From NCBI RefSeq assembly GCF_000376785.1, contig NZ_AQXX01000124.1, forward strand, positions 43,888 to 107,887: 64,000 bases of DNA, read 5' to 3'. Shown in pieces: positions 17,625-27,934 of the stretch. Every line of letters starts with the position of its first letter. Positions within the stretch are counted from its first letter, which is position 1. Under the pieces are notes generated by a model that did no database searches, had not been told where the DNA came from, and saw only the letters and a list, made by a program, of their open reading frames with translations. This DNA comes from Hahella ganghwensis DSM 17046. GTDB lineage: Bacteria; Pseudomonadota; Gammaproteobacteria; Pseudomonadales; Oleiphilaceae. Both the position numbers and the translations under genes were made by a program.

Positions 17625-20108
17625 ATGAGCAAGTTTCATACGGCCCCCCGCAGGCTTACGTCTGCGCGCAGTATTGCATATCTGCTGGCAGGCACTCTGT
17701 CCCTGCACCTCTCCCGTTCTGGCAACACCTGTCGATGAGTCGCAATCATCTGCTGTAGATCCAAATAGTCAGACAGTGATCGATCAGCAGCGTGAGCAAT
17801 TGGTCATTGCCGCCAGAAACGGAAACCTTCAGCAGGCCGTCCAGGAGATGACACGCCTTTACCAGAAGACTGAAGACAGCAAGGTACTAAATGACCTGAT
17901 TGCTTTACACAGCTGGAACGGTACTGTCGGCAGTGCACTGTCTCTTTGCTTCCCCTGTGATATGAAAACACTGACAGAGGATAGCCTGGAAGTTCTCGCC
18001 AAGGGTCACCGTAACCGCCAGGATTTCGAAACCGCAGCAGAGTTTTACACTCAACTGAACAATAAAAACCCTGACAATGCCGACGGCTGGCTGGGCCTTG
18101 CCCTGGTCAATGCGGAAATTGGCGAGGATATCAATGCCCAGAAGGCCATTGCCAACTATCGGGAATTAACCCCCGCCGGTGTGGAGCGGTTTGAAAATGA
18201 GCTCTACATCATGACTGTACTCAACGACAAGGTCGGAGAGTTGGGTGTTCTGCAGGACTATTATAAGTACTCCGACAATCGGGATATTGGCTTGCGGCTC
18301 TACAAAACAGCGTTAGATCTCGGCGCCAGCGCTGCAGCGAAGAACATCGCCAGGGAACACCCTGAGTGGTTCACCGACATCGATTACTACTGGCTTGAGT
18401 ATTACCAGGCAACTCTGAACATTCGCAGTGGCATCAAGTCTTATCGAACAAATGTTCTGAACCAGGGCATCCAACAACTACAGGATCTCGCCGACACCGT
18501 CCCAGAAGATCACCCGCTGTCCCGTAATCTTATTCTGGATATATTCTATGGACTGGTCTCAGCCAAAAGGTATGAAGAAGCAACTGCTCGGCTTCCTGAA
18601 CTGGAGCCCCTGGAGAATATACCGCCCTATGTGGAAGAGGCCAAAGCCGACCTGCTGATTGCCACTCGCAAACCCTTCGGAGCGGTCGATATCTATTCAC
18701 GGTTGTATGCAGCCACTCAGGACCCGCTTCTGGGACGTAAACTTTACTATGCCCATATGGACGCTGAGCAGTATGAAGCCGGAACCGCTTTACTGAACCG
18801 GCTTCTGGAATCTGAACCCACCAAACGCTGGGACTTTACCGGCAGTTTCCGGCTGAACAATGAAACCTATCAGCAACTGCGGGAACAAAGTATTCTGCAT
18901 ATCGCCTGGAGTGGGGATCTGGATACAGCAGAAGCTGAATTCAGATCCGCGTTGATAGAGGCCCCCGGCAATCCCTGGCTTTGGATGGACCGGGGAAATG
19001 TGGAGCGCTGGCAAGGGGACTTTACCGCTGCCGAGAAAAGCTACCAGCGCGCGGAATCAATGTTACACGGGACATCCCGGGCTCCAGCACAGAGAAGCCT
19101 CTGGATCACCCAGTTGGAAAAAGGGGACTGGAGAGGGCTGAATGAACAGCGACAGAAACTGAACGCTACCTACCCTGCTGCAGACCAAAGAAACATTAAT
19201 CAACGCTGGAAGGAAGCCACAGCACCATTCCTAGTTACCGAAATCAGTCGCATGCGGACTGAAAACGATGCTCCGGCCCAGACTCAAAACTCCGAAGACT
19301 GGCGTCATGAAACCCGCTTCTACTCTTCACGCTGGGAAGGCCAGCGATTGTATGCCCATGATCAGCGACTCTATGGTGAGTGGGACAACCGAGACCTTTA
19401 TGCCCGCTACACCGGTCTTGGGGCGGAGTTAAGCTGGTACCCACTGAGCCTGGATATCGAGGGGGGGGGGCCGGCGGAGAACTCAACGATAAACAGTATT
19501 TCTGGAGTTCATTGAACTGGACCCTCAGTGACGATTTCAGTCTCAAAACAGGTTACCGTTACAACCCCCCGGACACACCTCTGAGAAGCCTCTACAACCA
19601 CAGCTATATGCGCCAGTGGAGTATCGGATTTCTGCACAAACCCGATTCAGGCCTGTCCTGGGGAGGCCATGTTCTGCACAACAGATTGACTGACGGCAAT
19701 GACCGCAAGGCCTTCAACATCTGGCTGGATAAATCATTATGGCAGACGCCCCGCTACAAGCTGTCCGGCATACTCAGTGTCACTGGCAGTGAAAATGATC
19801 CGGTGCCTGTCAGTTATTTCAACCCACTGTCAGACCGCCATTACCAACTGGCGTTGCGTCATCACTACCGCCTGAAGCTTTCCGACCACTGGGATCTGGA
19901 CCAAAGCCTGAATACCAGCCTCGGTCAATACCATCAGTCCGGATATTCCCCTGAACTCGGATGGCAACTTGAGTACAGCCAGAAATGGCGCTGGAAAGAC
20001 CAACTCAGCTTTACAGTCGGAGCCGGCCATAACAAATCAATCTACGATGGGGAGCCGGAACACGGCTTATCGATATTCGCCAGTTTTGAGTTGAGGTTTG
20101 TCCAGTGA
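17625..20108 (+). pseudogene. pgaA: pgaA, poly-N-acetylglucosamine export porin, with two frameshifts
   Basis: PgaA is the outer-membrane exporter of poly-beta-1,6-N-acetylglucosamine: a periplasmic TPR superhelix followed by a C-terminal beta barrel. Here the coding sequence is split over three frames. Frame 1 (ATG 17625) encodes the signal peptide start (SIAYLLAGTLSLHLS). One extra base near the CCC at 17713-17715 moves reading to frame 2, which carries SVLA/TPVDE, the TPR region and the barrel start up to 19,460. At a run of ten G (19461-19470) the frame is lost again and the remaining barrel (LNWTLSDDFSLKTGYRY to FASFELRFVQ) continues in the first frame, ending at 20108. Removing the extra base and restoring 11 (or 8) G gives one ORF of about 827 residues, the normal family size. 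The stop overlaps the pgaB GTG. Confidence 0.86.
19461..19470 (+). repeat. G10 homopolymer tract inside pgaA
   Basis: Ten consecutive G follow GATATCGA and are followed by CCGGCGG. With ten G the TPR and barrel frames are out of phase, whereas 11 or 8 G would join them. Such tracts change length by slipped-strand mispairing and are also error-prone in sequencing. Confidence 0.9.
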
Positions 20109-22251
20109 GATACGCAGTTTTCATGATAGTTCTGATAAGCCAGGTGTTGATCTCAACATCCGTCCTGGCGAGGCCGGAAAACAGTTACGTGGTCCTGGCC
20201 TACCACGACCTTTATGACGTCAATCTGCAGCCAGCCAGGCGAATTTTTGCCAATACGGTGAGCCGCGACAGATTTGTCGAACAACTCAACTGGATCAAAC
20301 AAAACAACTATCACCCGGTCAGTTTCCAGCAGATTCTTGACGCCAAAGCCGGCAAATCCAAATTACCTGAGAATGCCGTTCTGCTGACCTTTGATGACGG
20401 TTATGAATCTTTTTACACCACCGCCTTTCCACTCCTGAAGCTCTATCAGTATCCGGCAGTTATTGCCCTGGTAGGAAAATGGCTTGAAGCCGAACCCGGT
20501 AAGGAAGTCCAGTACGGCAAGACGAATCTGGACCGAAAGCACTTTCTCAATTGGGCTCAAATCCGGGAGATGGAAGCCTCCGGCCTGATCGAGTTTGCCT
20601 CCCATACCTTCAATCTTCACTACGGTATCAACGCCAACCCGTTTGCCAATGAACAACCGGCGGCGGTCAGTCCGGAATTTAAGGCGGTCACAAGTGGCGG
20701 TGACAAGAACGGTGATTACGAGAGCCCTAAGGCATATGAACAGCGTCTGAGAGAGGATTTCAGAAGTACCCGCCGACAAATGAAAACCCACGGATTGAAA
20801 GAACCGCGACTTCTGGTCTGGCCATACGGTGCCTATAGTCAGCAAGCGATAAGAATTGCCCAGGACGAGGGTTTCCACTACACCTTTTCCCTGGATGAAG
20901 GTTATAACCTGGTGACCGATTCAGGAGATCATCTGCTCAGGTACCTGATGGACCAGGAAATCAGCCTGAGCCACTTTGACAGAATTCTTCGCGGGGAACC
21001 CAAAACACCTGCCCCCAGAAGAGTGCTCCATGTGGATCTGGACTATGTCTATGATCCTGATCCGAAAGCACAGCAGGCCAATATTGACCGCTTGATCGAA
21101 AGAGTGAGCAAATACCAGATCAATACGGTGTATCTCCAGGCTTTTGCCGATCCTGATGGCAACGGTGTCGCTGATGCCCTGTACTTCCCCAACCGGCATC
21201 TACCGGTTCGTGCCGACATTTTTAATCGAGTGGCCTGGCAGCTACGCTCACGTGCGGGAGTCAAAATATATGCCTGGATGCCGGTTCTGGCCTTTGATCT
21301 TGGCGAAGGTTACCGCTACGTCACAGATATTCGTACAGGTAAGCCTGCACCGGAGCACTATCTCAGGCTCTCGCCTTTTTACGAAAGGAACATCCGGATT
21401 ATCGGTAACATTTATGAGGATCTCGGCTTTTACGGCAAATTTCACGGCATTCTGTTCCATGACGATGCCTTTCTGGGCGACTACGAAGATGCTTCGCCTG
21501 AAGCCTTGAAACAATACAACGCCTGGGACCTGGGCCTGTCCATCGAGGATATCCGGAAAGACAAATCCAAACTCAAACGCTGGAGTCAACTGAAAACAGA
21601 CTATCTGATCTACATTACCCGGCGTCTTGCCGCCAGAAGCAACCGCTATTTTGCCAGTGATGGTCAACGCCTGAAGCCTTGAAACAATACAACGCCTGGG
21701 ACCTGGGCCTGTCCATCGAGGATATCCGGAAAGACAAATCCAAACTCAAACGCTGGAGTCAACTGAAAACAGACTATCTGATCTACATTACCCGGCGTCT
21801 TGCCGCCAGAAGCAACCGCTATTTTGCCAGTGATGGTCAACGCCTGAAGCTGGCCCGAAATATTTACGCTCAACCGGTCCTGAATCCCGAAAGCGAAACC
21901 TGGTATGCGCAGAATCTTGAAGCTTTCGCAGAGGCTTATGACGATGTAGCCGTCATGGCAATGCCCTTCATGGAACAACAAAACAATCCAGAACACTGGC
22001 TGCGTAAGATTTCCAGAAAAGCGCTTGAAAGAATCGGTCCGGAAAAACTGGTCTTTGAGCTGCAGGCAACTGACTGGCGCACCAATAAACCCATACCCGA
22101 TCACGTACTCAAAAGACAGATGCAGGTTATCAGTGAAGAAGGCATCGAGAGCTTTGGGTACTACCCGGATGACTTTATTTCCGGCGTGCCCAATATCAAT
22201 GTCATTAAACCGGCTCTTTCCATCAACTCATCACTGGGAGCCCCCAAATGA
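20105..22251 (+). pseudogene. pgaB: pgaB, PNAG N-deacetylase, disrupted by a 173-bp tandem duplication
   Basis: PgaB partly de-N-acetylates PNAG in the periplasm so that it can be exported by PgaA. The GTG start at 20105 overlaps the pgaA stop (GTGA). A signal peptide precedes the polysaccharide deacetylase domain, with LTFDDGYES metal ligands and FASHTFNLHYG. The C-terminal hydrolase-like domain starts at about residue 300 (HVDLDYVYDPDP). At 21495 a 173-bp segment is repeated exactly. Because 173 is not a multiple of three, the first reading ends at 21682 (525 residues) and the rest continues from TTG 21679 to 22251 in another frame. Deleting one copy gives 657 residues, a full-length PgaB. 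The protein lacks the Cys of the E. coli lipoprotein form. Confidence 0.88.
21495..21850 (+). repeat. Perfect 173-bp tandem duplication flanked by a 10-bp microhomology
   Basis: Copy 1 is 21495-21667 and copy 2 is 21668-21840, identical by eye. CGCCTGAAGC begins each copy and occurs a third time at 21841-21850, directly after copy 2. That is the footprint of a duplication formed by recombination or slippage between two 10-bp direct repeats 173 bases apart. It can revert precisely. Confidence 0.93.
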
Positions 22252-23492
22252 CGATGGACTTACTGTTGATCGGTATTTATCTGTACCCCAGTGTCATGGC
22301 GCTTGTCTGGATAACAGGCGGCATCTATTACTTTTTCCACTGGGAATACCACTACCTGAAGAAATACCCGGACCACAAACTGACCCTGCGACACTACCCT
22401 CTGATCTCAGTCATGGTGCCCTGTTACAACGAAGGCCCAAATATCGAGGACACGATTCACAGCCTGCTGAAACAGGATTATCCGAACTTTGAAATTCTGG
22501 CCATTAATGACGGTAGTAAAGATGATACCGGTGCGCGTCTGGATCGACTCGCAAAAGCACACGCCCGGCTCAAGGTGATTCATCAGCAGAACCAGGGCAA
22601 GGCCTCCGCTCTTAACCACGCCCTGGAGTATGCCAATGGCGAGTGTATCGTATGCATCGATGGCGATGCCCTCCTCGACTGCAATGCTCTCGTGTGGATG
22701 GTACGCCACTTACTCAGCGAGAACGGCGTTGGCGCAGTCACCGGCAACCCCCGAGTCAGAACCCGTACCACCATGGTGGGGCGCATTCAGACCGGTGAGT
22801 TCTCGTCCATTATCGGACTGATCAAAAGAGCCCAGCGAATCTACGGCACCTTGTTTGCGATTTCCGGAGTGGTTTGCGCTTTTCGTAAATCAGCTTTAGA
22901 GGACATCGGGGGCTGGCGCACGGACATGGTGACGGAAGATATCGATGTCAGTTGGCGGTTACAGATGGCCGGCTGGAATATCCGTTATGAACCCATGGCC
23001 CGCTGTTGGGTACTGATGCCCGAGACGATTCGAGGATTGTACAAACAAAGACTACGCTGGGCTCAGGGCGGTGCAGAAGTCAGCCTCAAATACGGCTGGC
23101 GTTGCCTGTATCAGGGCAAACTACGATTCTGGCCACTGCTTCTGGATTATCTGGTCAGCGTGTATTGGAGCTATAGCGTGATCGCGATTCTCGTTTGGCG
23201 CATCGTAACGATTTCCGATTTGCCAACCACAGAACAGACGCTGACTTTCGAGATCTGCGCAGTGTTGATGATTTTTCTTTGCCTCGCCCAGTTTCTGGTC
23301 AGCATTCTGATAGACCGCCATTACGATCAAGGTCTTCTGAAAAACTTTCTGTGGTGCATCTGGTATCCCCTGTTTTACTGGATTCTCAATATCGCCACCA
23401 TCACTGTTGCCGTACCCAAAGCCTTATTTAAAAAACCCAATCAACCTGCCGTTTGGGAAAGTCCGGATAGAGGAGAAACATTTCGTGGCTGA
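22248..23492 (+). CDS. pgaC: PgaC, poly-N-acetylglucosamine synthase (GT2)
   Basis: The product has 414 residues. It is an inner-membrane family 2 glycosyltransferase that polymerises N-acetylglucosamine from UDP-GlcNAc. An N-terminal helix (about 4-28) is followed by the catalytic domain: VMVPCYNEGPNIEDTI, the DGSKDD and DGDA acidic motifs, VTEDIDVSWRL and the processive QRLRWAQGG motif. Two to three C-terminal membrane helices follow. The ATG overlaps the pgaB stop by four bases (ATGA). The gene is intact, in contrast to its two upstream partners, so polymer synthesis would be possible but export would not. Confidence 0.95.
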   Translation: MTMDLLLIGIYLYPSVMALVWITGGIYYFFHWEYHYLKKYPDHKLTLRHYPLISVMVPCYNEGPNIEDTIHSLLKQDYPNFEILAINDGSKDDTGARLDRLAKAHARLKVIHQQNQGKASALNHALEYANGECIVCIDGDALLDCNALVWMVRHLLSENGVGAVTGNPRVRTRTTMVGRIQTGEFSSIIGLIKRAQRIYGTLFAISGVVCAFRKSALEDIGGWRTDMVTEDIDVSWRLQMAGWNIRYEPMARCWVLMPETIRGLYKQRLRWAQGGAEVSLKYGWRCLYQGKLRFWPLLLDYLVSVYWSYSVIAILVWRIVTISDLPTTEQTLTFEICAVLMIFLCLAQFLVSILIDRHYDQGLLKNFLWCIWYPLFYWILNIATITVAVPKALFKKPNQPAVWESPDRGETFRG

Positions 23493-23823
23493 ATCGACTG
23501 AAACCCCGTTGATCTATACCCAACCCTCCAGGCGAAACACCAGCCTCCTGTTGCGTGACGGGGCCATTTCACTGCTAACGTGGATGCTTTGGGGCTATTT
23601 ACTGCTACACCCGATTTACTATTTTATGTACGTCCAGGGAGAACCCACCTCACCACTACTCCAACTGACGCTTCCAGACCTTCTCAAATGGACCGGTACG
23701 TCATTATCCGCCATTATGATTATTTACTACTTCTGGTCCCGCACCCGACTGTTAAAGTGGTGGTGGAAGCGACGCAATCTCTGGAAACAGGTGGCAACCG
23801 AATTGGTCGGTGATGCCCGATAA
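23485..23823 (+). CDS. pgaD: PgaD-like small membrane partner of PgaC
   Basis: The product has 112 residues. The GTG start at 23485 has AGGAGA 8 bases upstream and lies inside the end of pgaC (8-base overlap), so translation is coupled. Two membrane helices (about 29-50 and 66-86) and the basic tail with WWWKRR fit PgaD, the small inner-membrane protein that binds PgaC and, with cyclic di-GMP, activates synthesis. The gene closes the operon. A strong terminator lies about 290 bases further on. Confidence 0.87.
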   Translation: MAESTETPLIYTQPSRRNTSLLLRDGAISLLTWMLWGYLLLHPIYYFMYVQGEPTSPLLQLTLPDLLKWTGTSLSAIMIIYYFWSRTRLLKWWWKRRNLWKQVATELVGDAR

Positions 23824-23919
23824 GGCGGCACTTAGAAGTCAACCGAGCGCCCAATTACCCAAAACGATCCATTACGTATAAAATGCTGCGATATACAAGG
23901 ATTACCTGAAGCCAAATAG

Positions 23920-24051
23920 ACACCGGTTGCAGGTAATGCCAAAGCGAGTCGTGGCGGACCTGTTGGCAGTGGATACAGCGGGGGCTTCTTCGGCCATTTA
24001 AATGGTAACGATGGAGGTTTCGGTGGTGATGGCGGCGGGTGTGACGGCTAA
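23920..24051 (+). other. Glycine-rich open frame without a start codon (possible relic)
   Basis: Directly after a stop codon, 43 codons run to TAA. They encode a Gly/Asn/Ser-rich stretch ending GGFGGDGGGCDG. No ATG, GTG or TTG was found in frame and there is no ribosome site. It looks like the tail of a lost Gly-rich gene. The rest of 23824-24176 holds only the shared terminator. Confidence 0.3.
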
Positions 24052-24113
24052 GCCATAAGCTATACCCAGACATCTTCGCTATCTTCATCCTCAATAGAAT
24101 AGAGATAAAAAAG

Positions 24114-24140
24114 AAAAAGGCCGGAAAACCGGCCTTTTTT
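24114..24140. terminator. Bidirectional terminator between pgaD and the M14 peptidase gene
   Basis: AAAAAGGCCGG at 24114-24124 and CCGGCCTTTTTT at 24129-24140 form a stem with an AAAA loop. The A run and T run make it work in both directions for the convergent genes. Confidence 0.88.
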
Positions 24141-24176
24141 ATTGCTAAGCTGAGTGCGTATTACCCAGCCATCATT

Positions 24177-26735
24177 TTACTCAAACGTTATGCTCCACTG
24201 ATTCAACGATCCGGTGTCCTGTCTGGCAAGATCCCTTACACGCAGCTGCCACTGGCCTGCAGAGTCCTTGGTACCAACAGAAACCGAAAAGGTTTCCTTG
24301 ATATCATTGGCAGAACCACCTGAGCGGTTGTGGAGATTGTAGCTGGTACCGTCGGGGTGCAGCATGTCGACAATCAGATCACCTTTATATGTGTGGGTGA
24401 TATCGATTGATACACTCACTGTGCCGGACGCACCAGTGCGGGAGACCTCAATCGGGCTCGTTACACCGGTGGAGTTATTATCCGGAATAGCAAACTCGGT
24501 GTTGTTCTCATAGGTATCCGGATTTCCGCCGCCATCACCCTCACCAATTTCCACCGTGTAGTCTTCCACCTCACCGTAGTTAAAGGTGCCACAAGGTGTA
24601 GGTGCTGCGTTGTAACGCATAGCCACCCGCATGGTGGTTTTGCCCAGGTCTGCATTGGCAGGAATGCTCAGAGTACCGGTCACCTCAGAAGAACTGGCGC
24701 CACCAGAAGTGAAGACTTCCTCACCGGCATCCTCAAAGTCACCGTCCTTGTTGAGGTCGATCCAGACTTTCCAGTACTCGTTATAGCTACTGCCGGAGAA
24801 TTGCGGCGTCAAGGTTACAGAGTTACCTCCACGCACGGCCGGGACCACTTCACCAGTCACCGTTTCGGTAAAATCACTGTATTTGCTGGAACCGGAGGAA
24901 CGGCTGTAATCACCCAGAGAAACTCCACCTATCCATTCTTCAGACGCATTGTTTCCACCGGCAGAGCAATAATTGGTGGGTGGTTCAGGATTGTTATCGA
25001 TCACCAGGAATATGGCGGATACAGCCCCCCACACACCGTCAGCATCACGGCTACGCACATAAATCATGTGTTTGCCTTCAGACCAACCGGTAGTGTCAAT
25101 GACACCCTGAACACCTTCCGATTTATTATTGTAGCTGCCGTCAGCCGCTGACAGAGCAATAGCTGTTGCGCCCTCGTCCCATGGCGCCTCATCAACATAG
25201 TATTCCGCTGCGGCAATGTTCTGAGTACTCTCGGAACCATTGCTGTTGTTGAAACGGGTGTCCGTAGCTGTTGCGCTCAATGTGACCGGCGTACCGGGTT
25301 CAACACCGGTACTGGAGGCTCCATCGCTCAGGGCCAGCTCTGTTATATCCGGTCCGCCGGGCATGATGTAGGGCGCACGAACCACTTTGGCGGCATAGAT
25401 CAGTGCCGGCAGGTTATCCGGCTTAATGGTGTTCTCGAAGGTGCTACACCCCTGGAAGAACTGTGTACCCAGCTCAAATGTAAAGGCAGGAACCCCTAAC
25501 TCACCGTAGCTGATGCTGTCACTGGTGCCGTCGGTGGGATACAAACCGATGGATTGCTGAGGCGTATAGCCGTTGTAGTAAGCAAACTTACGCCCCAGGG
25601 TCTGCATGGCCGTCCCGTTAGGCGCCGTCTGGTTGGTATCACCCCAAGGCCATAACACCAGTTCACTGTAGCTGTGAATATCCAGGTGGATACCGGTAGT
25701 GTCTTCCGGCGCAGCATCATTGCGGCCGGTACCTCTGCGATCAGGCCAGATACTGCGGGCATAAGCTTCCAGTGCCTGTACTTCTGGTTCAGAAGCAGCG
25801 CTGGGACCACGGTAGGTGGCGTTACATTCGCTTCCACTGGAACCGTTACCGTTGGTCGAGTTCCAACTGAAGGTAAAGTTACGGTTCAGGTCAGCACCAC
25901 GGCTGTTGCTGGTCGCGCCGCAATAATTCTGGTTGGTGTTTTTCCGCCAGGACAATCCGGTCTCTGCGCGTTTTCTGCCATCCGGATTGGTCTGCAGCAT
26001 CAGGTGCACTTCATGGTTATCCATGATCCAGGTGGCGTCTGCATCATTGCCGTATCCATTTACCAGCCAGCGGGCAAATTCGAGTGTCAGGGGTGCTGTT
26101 GTATATTCCCGTGCGTGAATCGCACTATTGATGAAGAGAATAGGTTTATCACCAGAGGTATTCTTGTTGGTCAGCTTCAATACATAAATGTCAAAGCCGC
26201 CGTTCCCCTGAGTTTTCTCCCAGGAATTCCCCACATCGATCCATTCCGCAAGATCCGGGTGGTCCTGTGCCATGCCTTCCGCGACAGCAAAGGTTTCTTC
26301 CACCGTCTCATAACATTCATAACCCGGAATACCGTTTATACTGATATCCGAGCTCATTGCCTGTGGGGCGTCGATACTCTGCTCCAGGCGATTCTGCATC
26401 TGTTCCAGCAGCTGATTCCTTTGCTCCATGAAGTCGTAAGCAACTTCAAAGCGGAAACCGAAAGGCTCCAATTTTTCCATATCTTCAGAGGACAGCTCCA
26501 TCACCAGATAGCCGTCATCATAGTGAGACTCCAGCATCTGACCGTGAAAACTGATGGCGGCCTTGCGCGCGATTTCTCTATTCGGAAAATAGGCCCGGTA
26601 AATTTCGTTGCTGTTTTTTTCCTGCTCCAGGAGCTGGATCGTTTCCTGTTTGGAAACTGGATCTGCATATGTCAGTGCCGGGATCAGGCTGGAAAGGACA
26701 ACCGCAGATAGCGGGAGGTATTTGGATATCTTCAT
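24177..26735 (-). CDS. Secreted M14 zinc carboxypeptidase with GEVED and P-domain tails
   Basis: The product has 852 residues and a signal peptide (1-24). The M14 peptidase domain spans about 135-455: zinc ligands HARE (His207, Glu210), the substrate region NPDGRKR and LNRNF, the third zinc ligand in LDIHSYSE (His354), and the catalytic Glu in FTFELG (Glu421). A linker with a Big-like segment (about 465-590) follows, then a GEVED domain (about 610-740, WKVWIDLNKDGDFED and GEVEDYTVE) and a proprotein-convertase P-domain (about 745-852, THTYKGDLIVDMLHPDGT). It is likely an extracellular carboxypeptidase whose tails bind surfaces or aid secretion. The region before the peptidase (25-130) is probably a propeptide. 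Confidence 0.92.
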   Translation of the reverse strand: MKISKYLPLSAVVLSSLIPALTYADPVSKQETIQLLEQEKNSNEIYRAYFPNREIARKAAISFHGQMLESHYDDGYLVMELSSEDMEKLEPFGFRFEVAYDFMEQRNQLLEQMQNRLEQSIDAPQAMSSDISINGIPGYECYETVEETFAVAEGMAQDHPDLAEWIDVGNSWEKTQGNGGFDIYVLKLTNKNTSGDKPILFINSAIHAREYTTAPLTLEFARWLVNGYGNDADATWIMDNHEVHLMLQTNPDGRKRAETGLSWRKNTNQNYCGATSNSRGADLNRNFTFSWNSTNGNGSSGSECNATYRGPSAASEPEVQALEAYARSIWPDRRGTGRNDAAPEDTTGIHLDIHSYSELVLWPWGDTNQTAPNGTAMQTLGRKFAYYNGYTPQQSIGLYPTDGTSDSISYGELGVPAFTFELGTQFFQGCSTFENTIKPDNLPALIYAAKVVRAPYIMPGGPDITELALSDGASSTGVEPGTPVTLSATATDTRFNNSNGSESTQNIAAAEYYVDEAPWDEGATAIALSAADGSYNNKSEGVQGVIDTTGWSEGKHMIYVRSRDADGVWGAVSAIFLVIDNNPEPPTNYCSAGGNNASEEWIGGVSLGDYSRSSGSSKYSDFTETVTGEVVPAVRGGNSVTLTPQFSGSSYNEYWKVWIDLNKDGDFEDAGEEVFTSGGASSSEVTGTLSIPANADLGKTTMRVAMRYNAAPTPCGTFNYGEVEDYTVEIGEGDGGGNPDTYENNTEFAIPDNNSTGVTSPIEVSRTGASGTVSVSIDITHTYKGDLIVDMLHPDGTSYNLHNRSGGSANDIKETFSVSVGTKDSAGQWQLRVRDLARQDTGSLNQWSITFE

Positions 26736-27262
26736 GATGTCTCCTTGTTATATTAGTTCACCAGGACTCTCCGGATAGGAAAACCCATGTGACTGGAACC
26801 AGGGTATGGCTCCCGGACACCGCCAGTGCGGCATCCTGTTTCCATTCTCCTCACCCGCTGTGATAAGGGTTATCCTCCTTAGATGCTGATAGAGATATCG
26901 ACTACCATCTGTACAAACGGGCGAGAGAAGTAAAACTAGCCCGTTCGCCGCGAACAATCAAAGTTAATTTATTTGTGTTAAAAAAAATGTGATCAAGTTA
27001 GGGTCTGTCGACGCTTTATCTGATGCACAGGTAGATCCTGAAAACAGATCAATTGCGGCGCGAGGGTGTGAAGTTCCGTCATTCAGAATGAATACCGGGC
27101 AGCCCTGCTTTCAGTTGCTACCCGCAGGGTTAGGCTTCACATTGATACAAAAAGTCACCTTTCACTCTTGCCCTTTAATACTCAGGCGGCACGTTTCACA
27201 CCAATTTCACGCCACTTGAGGTAATCTGTTTCCATCATCACGAAAAGACCGGATCTGAACAC
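26736..27262. other. Divergent promoter region, M14 peptidase and response regulator
   Basis: No real gene was found in these 527 bases. A ribosome site (AAGGAGAC on the minus strand) lies just before the M14 start. An AT-rich block around 26950-26995 (TTAATTTATTTGTG followed by a run of A) is the best promoter candidate. The remainder shows nothing I can name. Confidence 0.4.
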
Positions 27263-27934
27263 ATGCGAGTATTGGTGGTAGAAGACAACGAGGACATTGC
27301 AGCAAGTATTGCGGAATATCTGGAAGCGCAGGGATGCGAATGCGATTTTGCCTATAACGGCCTGTCCGGCCTTCACCAGGCAGTCAGCTATGAATACGAT
27401 CTCTATATTTTTGACATCGCAATGCCGGGAATGAACGGGCTCGAACTCTGCAAAACGCTCCGTCAGGATAAAAAGGACTCGCGTCCGGTGTTGTTCCTGA
27501 CCGCCAGGGATACTTTGGAAGACAAGCTGGAGGGATTTGCCAGCGGCGCAGATGATTACCTGGTAAAGCCCTTTGAACTACAAGAGCTATACGCCCGACT
27601 GCAGGCCATCGCAAGACGTTACTATGGCGGAAACACAAATGTCCTCGCACTGGGCGATCTGCAGATCAATCTGGACACGCATGAAGTAATTCGGGAGGGC
27701 AAAGAGATTGAACTGGCCCCCATTACCTTCAAGCTCCTGCAAACCCTGATGCAGCACTCTCCCAACCTGGTATCCCGGGATCAGTTGGCTCATGAAGTAT
27801 GGGGGGACACTCTCCCGGATAGCGACTCATTACGCAGTCATATCTACAAGTTAAGGCAACTGATCGACCGACCGTTCAATAAGCCTCTGATACACACGGT
27901 GCAGGGCCATGGCTTCAGGATGGTCGACAAATGA
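27263..27934 (+). CDS. OmpR-family response regulator
   Basis: The product has 223 residues. The receiver domain (1-115) has acidic pocket residues (VVEDNED), the phosphorylated Asp51 in YIFDIAMPGMNG, a Thr in FLTARD and the conserved Lys in DDYLVKPFE. A winged-helix DNA-binding domain follows (about 130-220; LAPITFKLLQTL, LRSHIYKLRQLID, TVQGHGFRMV). Its stop overlaps the ATG of the histidine kinase gene by four bases, so the two form a classical pair. By position the likely targets are the following outer-membrane protein and RND pump genes. Confidence 0.95.
   Translation: MRVLVVEDNEDIAASIAEYLEAQGCECDFAYNGLSGLHQAVSYEYDLYIFDIAMPGMNGLELCKTLRQDKKDSRPVLFLTARDTLEDKLEGFASGADDYLVKPFELQELYARLQAIARRYYGGNTNVLALGDLQINLDTHEVIREGKEIELAPITFKLLQTLMQHSPNLVSRDQLAHEVWGDTLPDSDSLRSHIYKLRQLIDRPFNKPLIHTVQGHGFRMVDK

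Noticed and set aside
25674..26711. 345-codon ORF antisense to the M14 peptidase
   Set aside because: The M14 frame contains all catalytic residues and a signal peptide; the antisense frame shows no domain.
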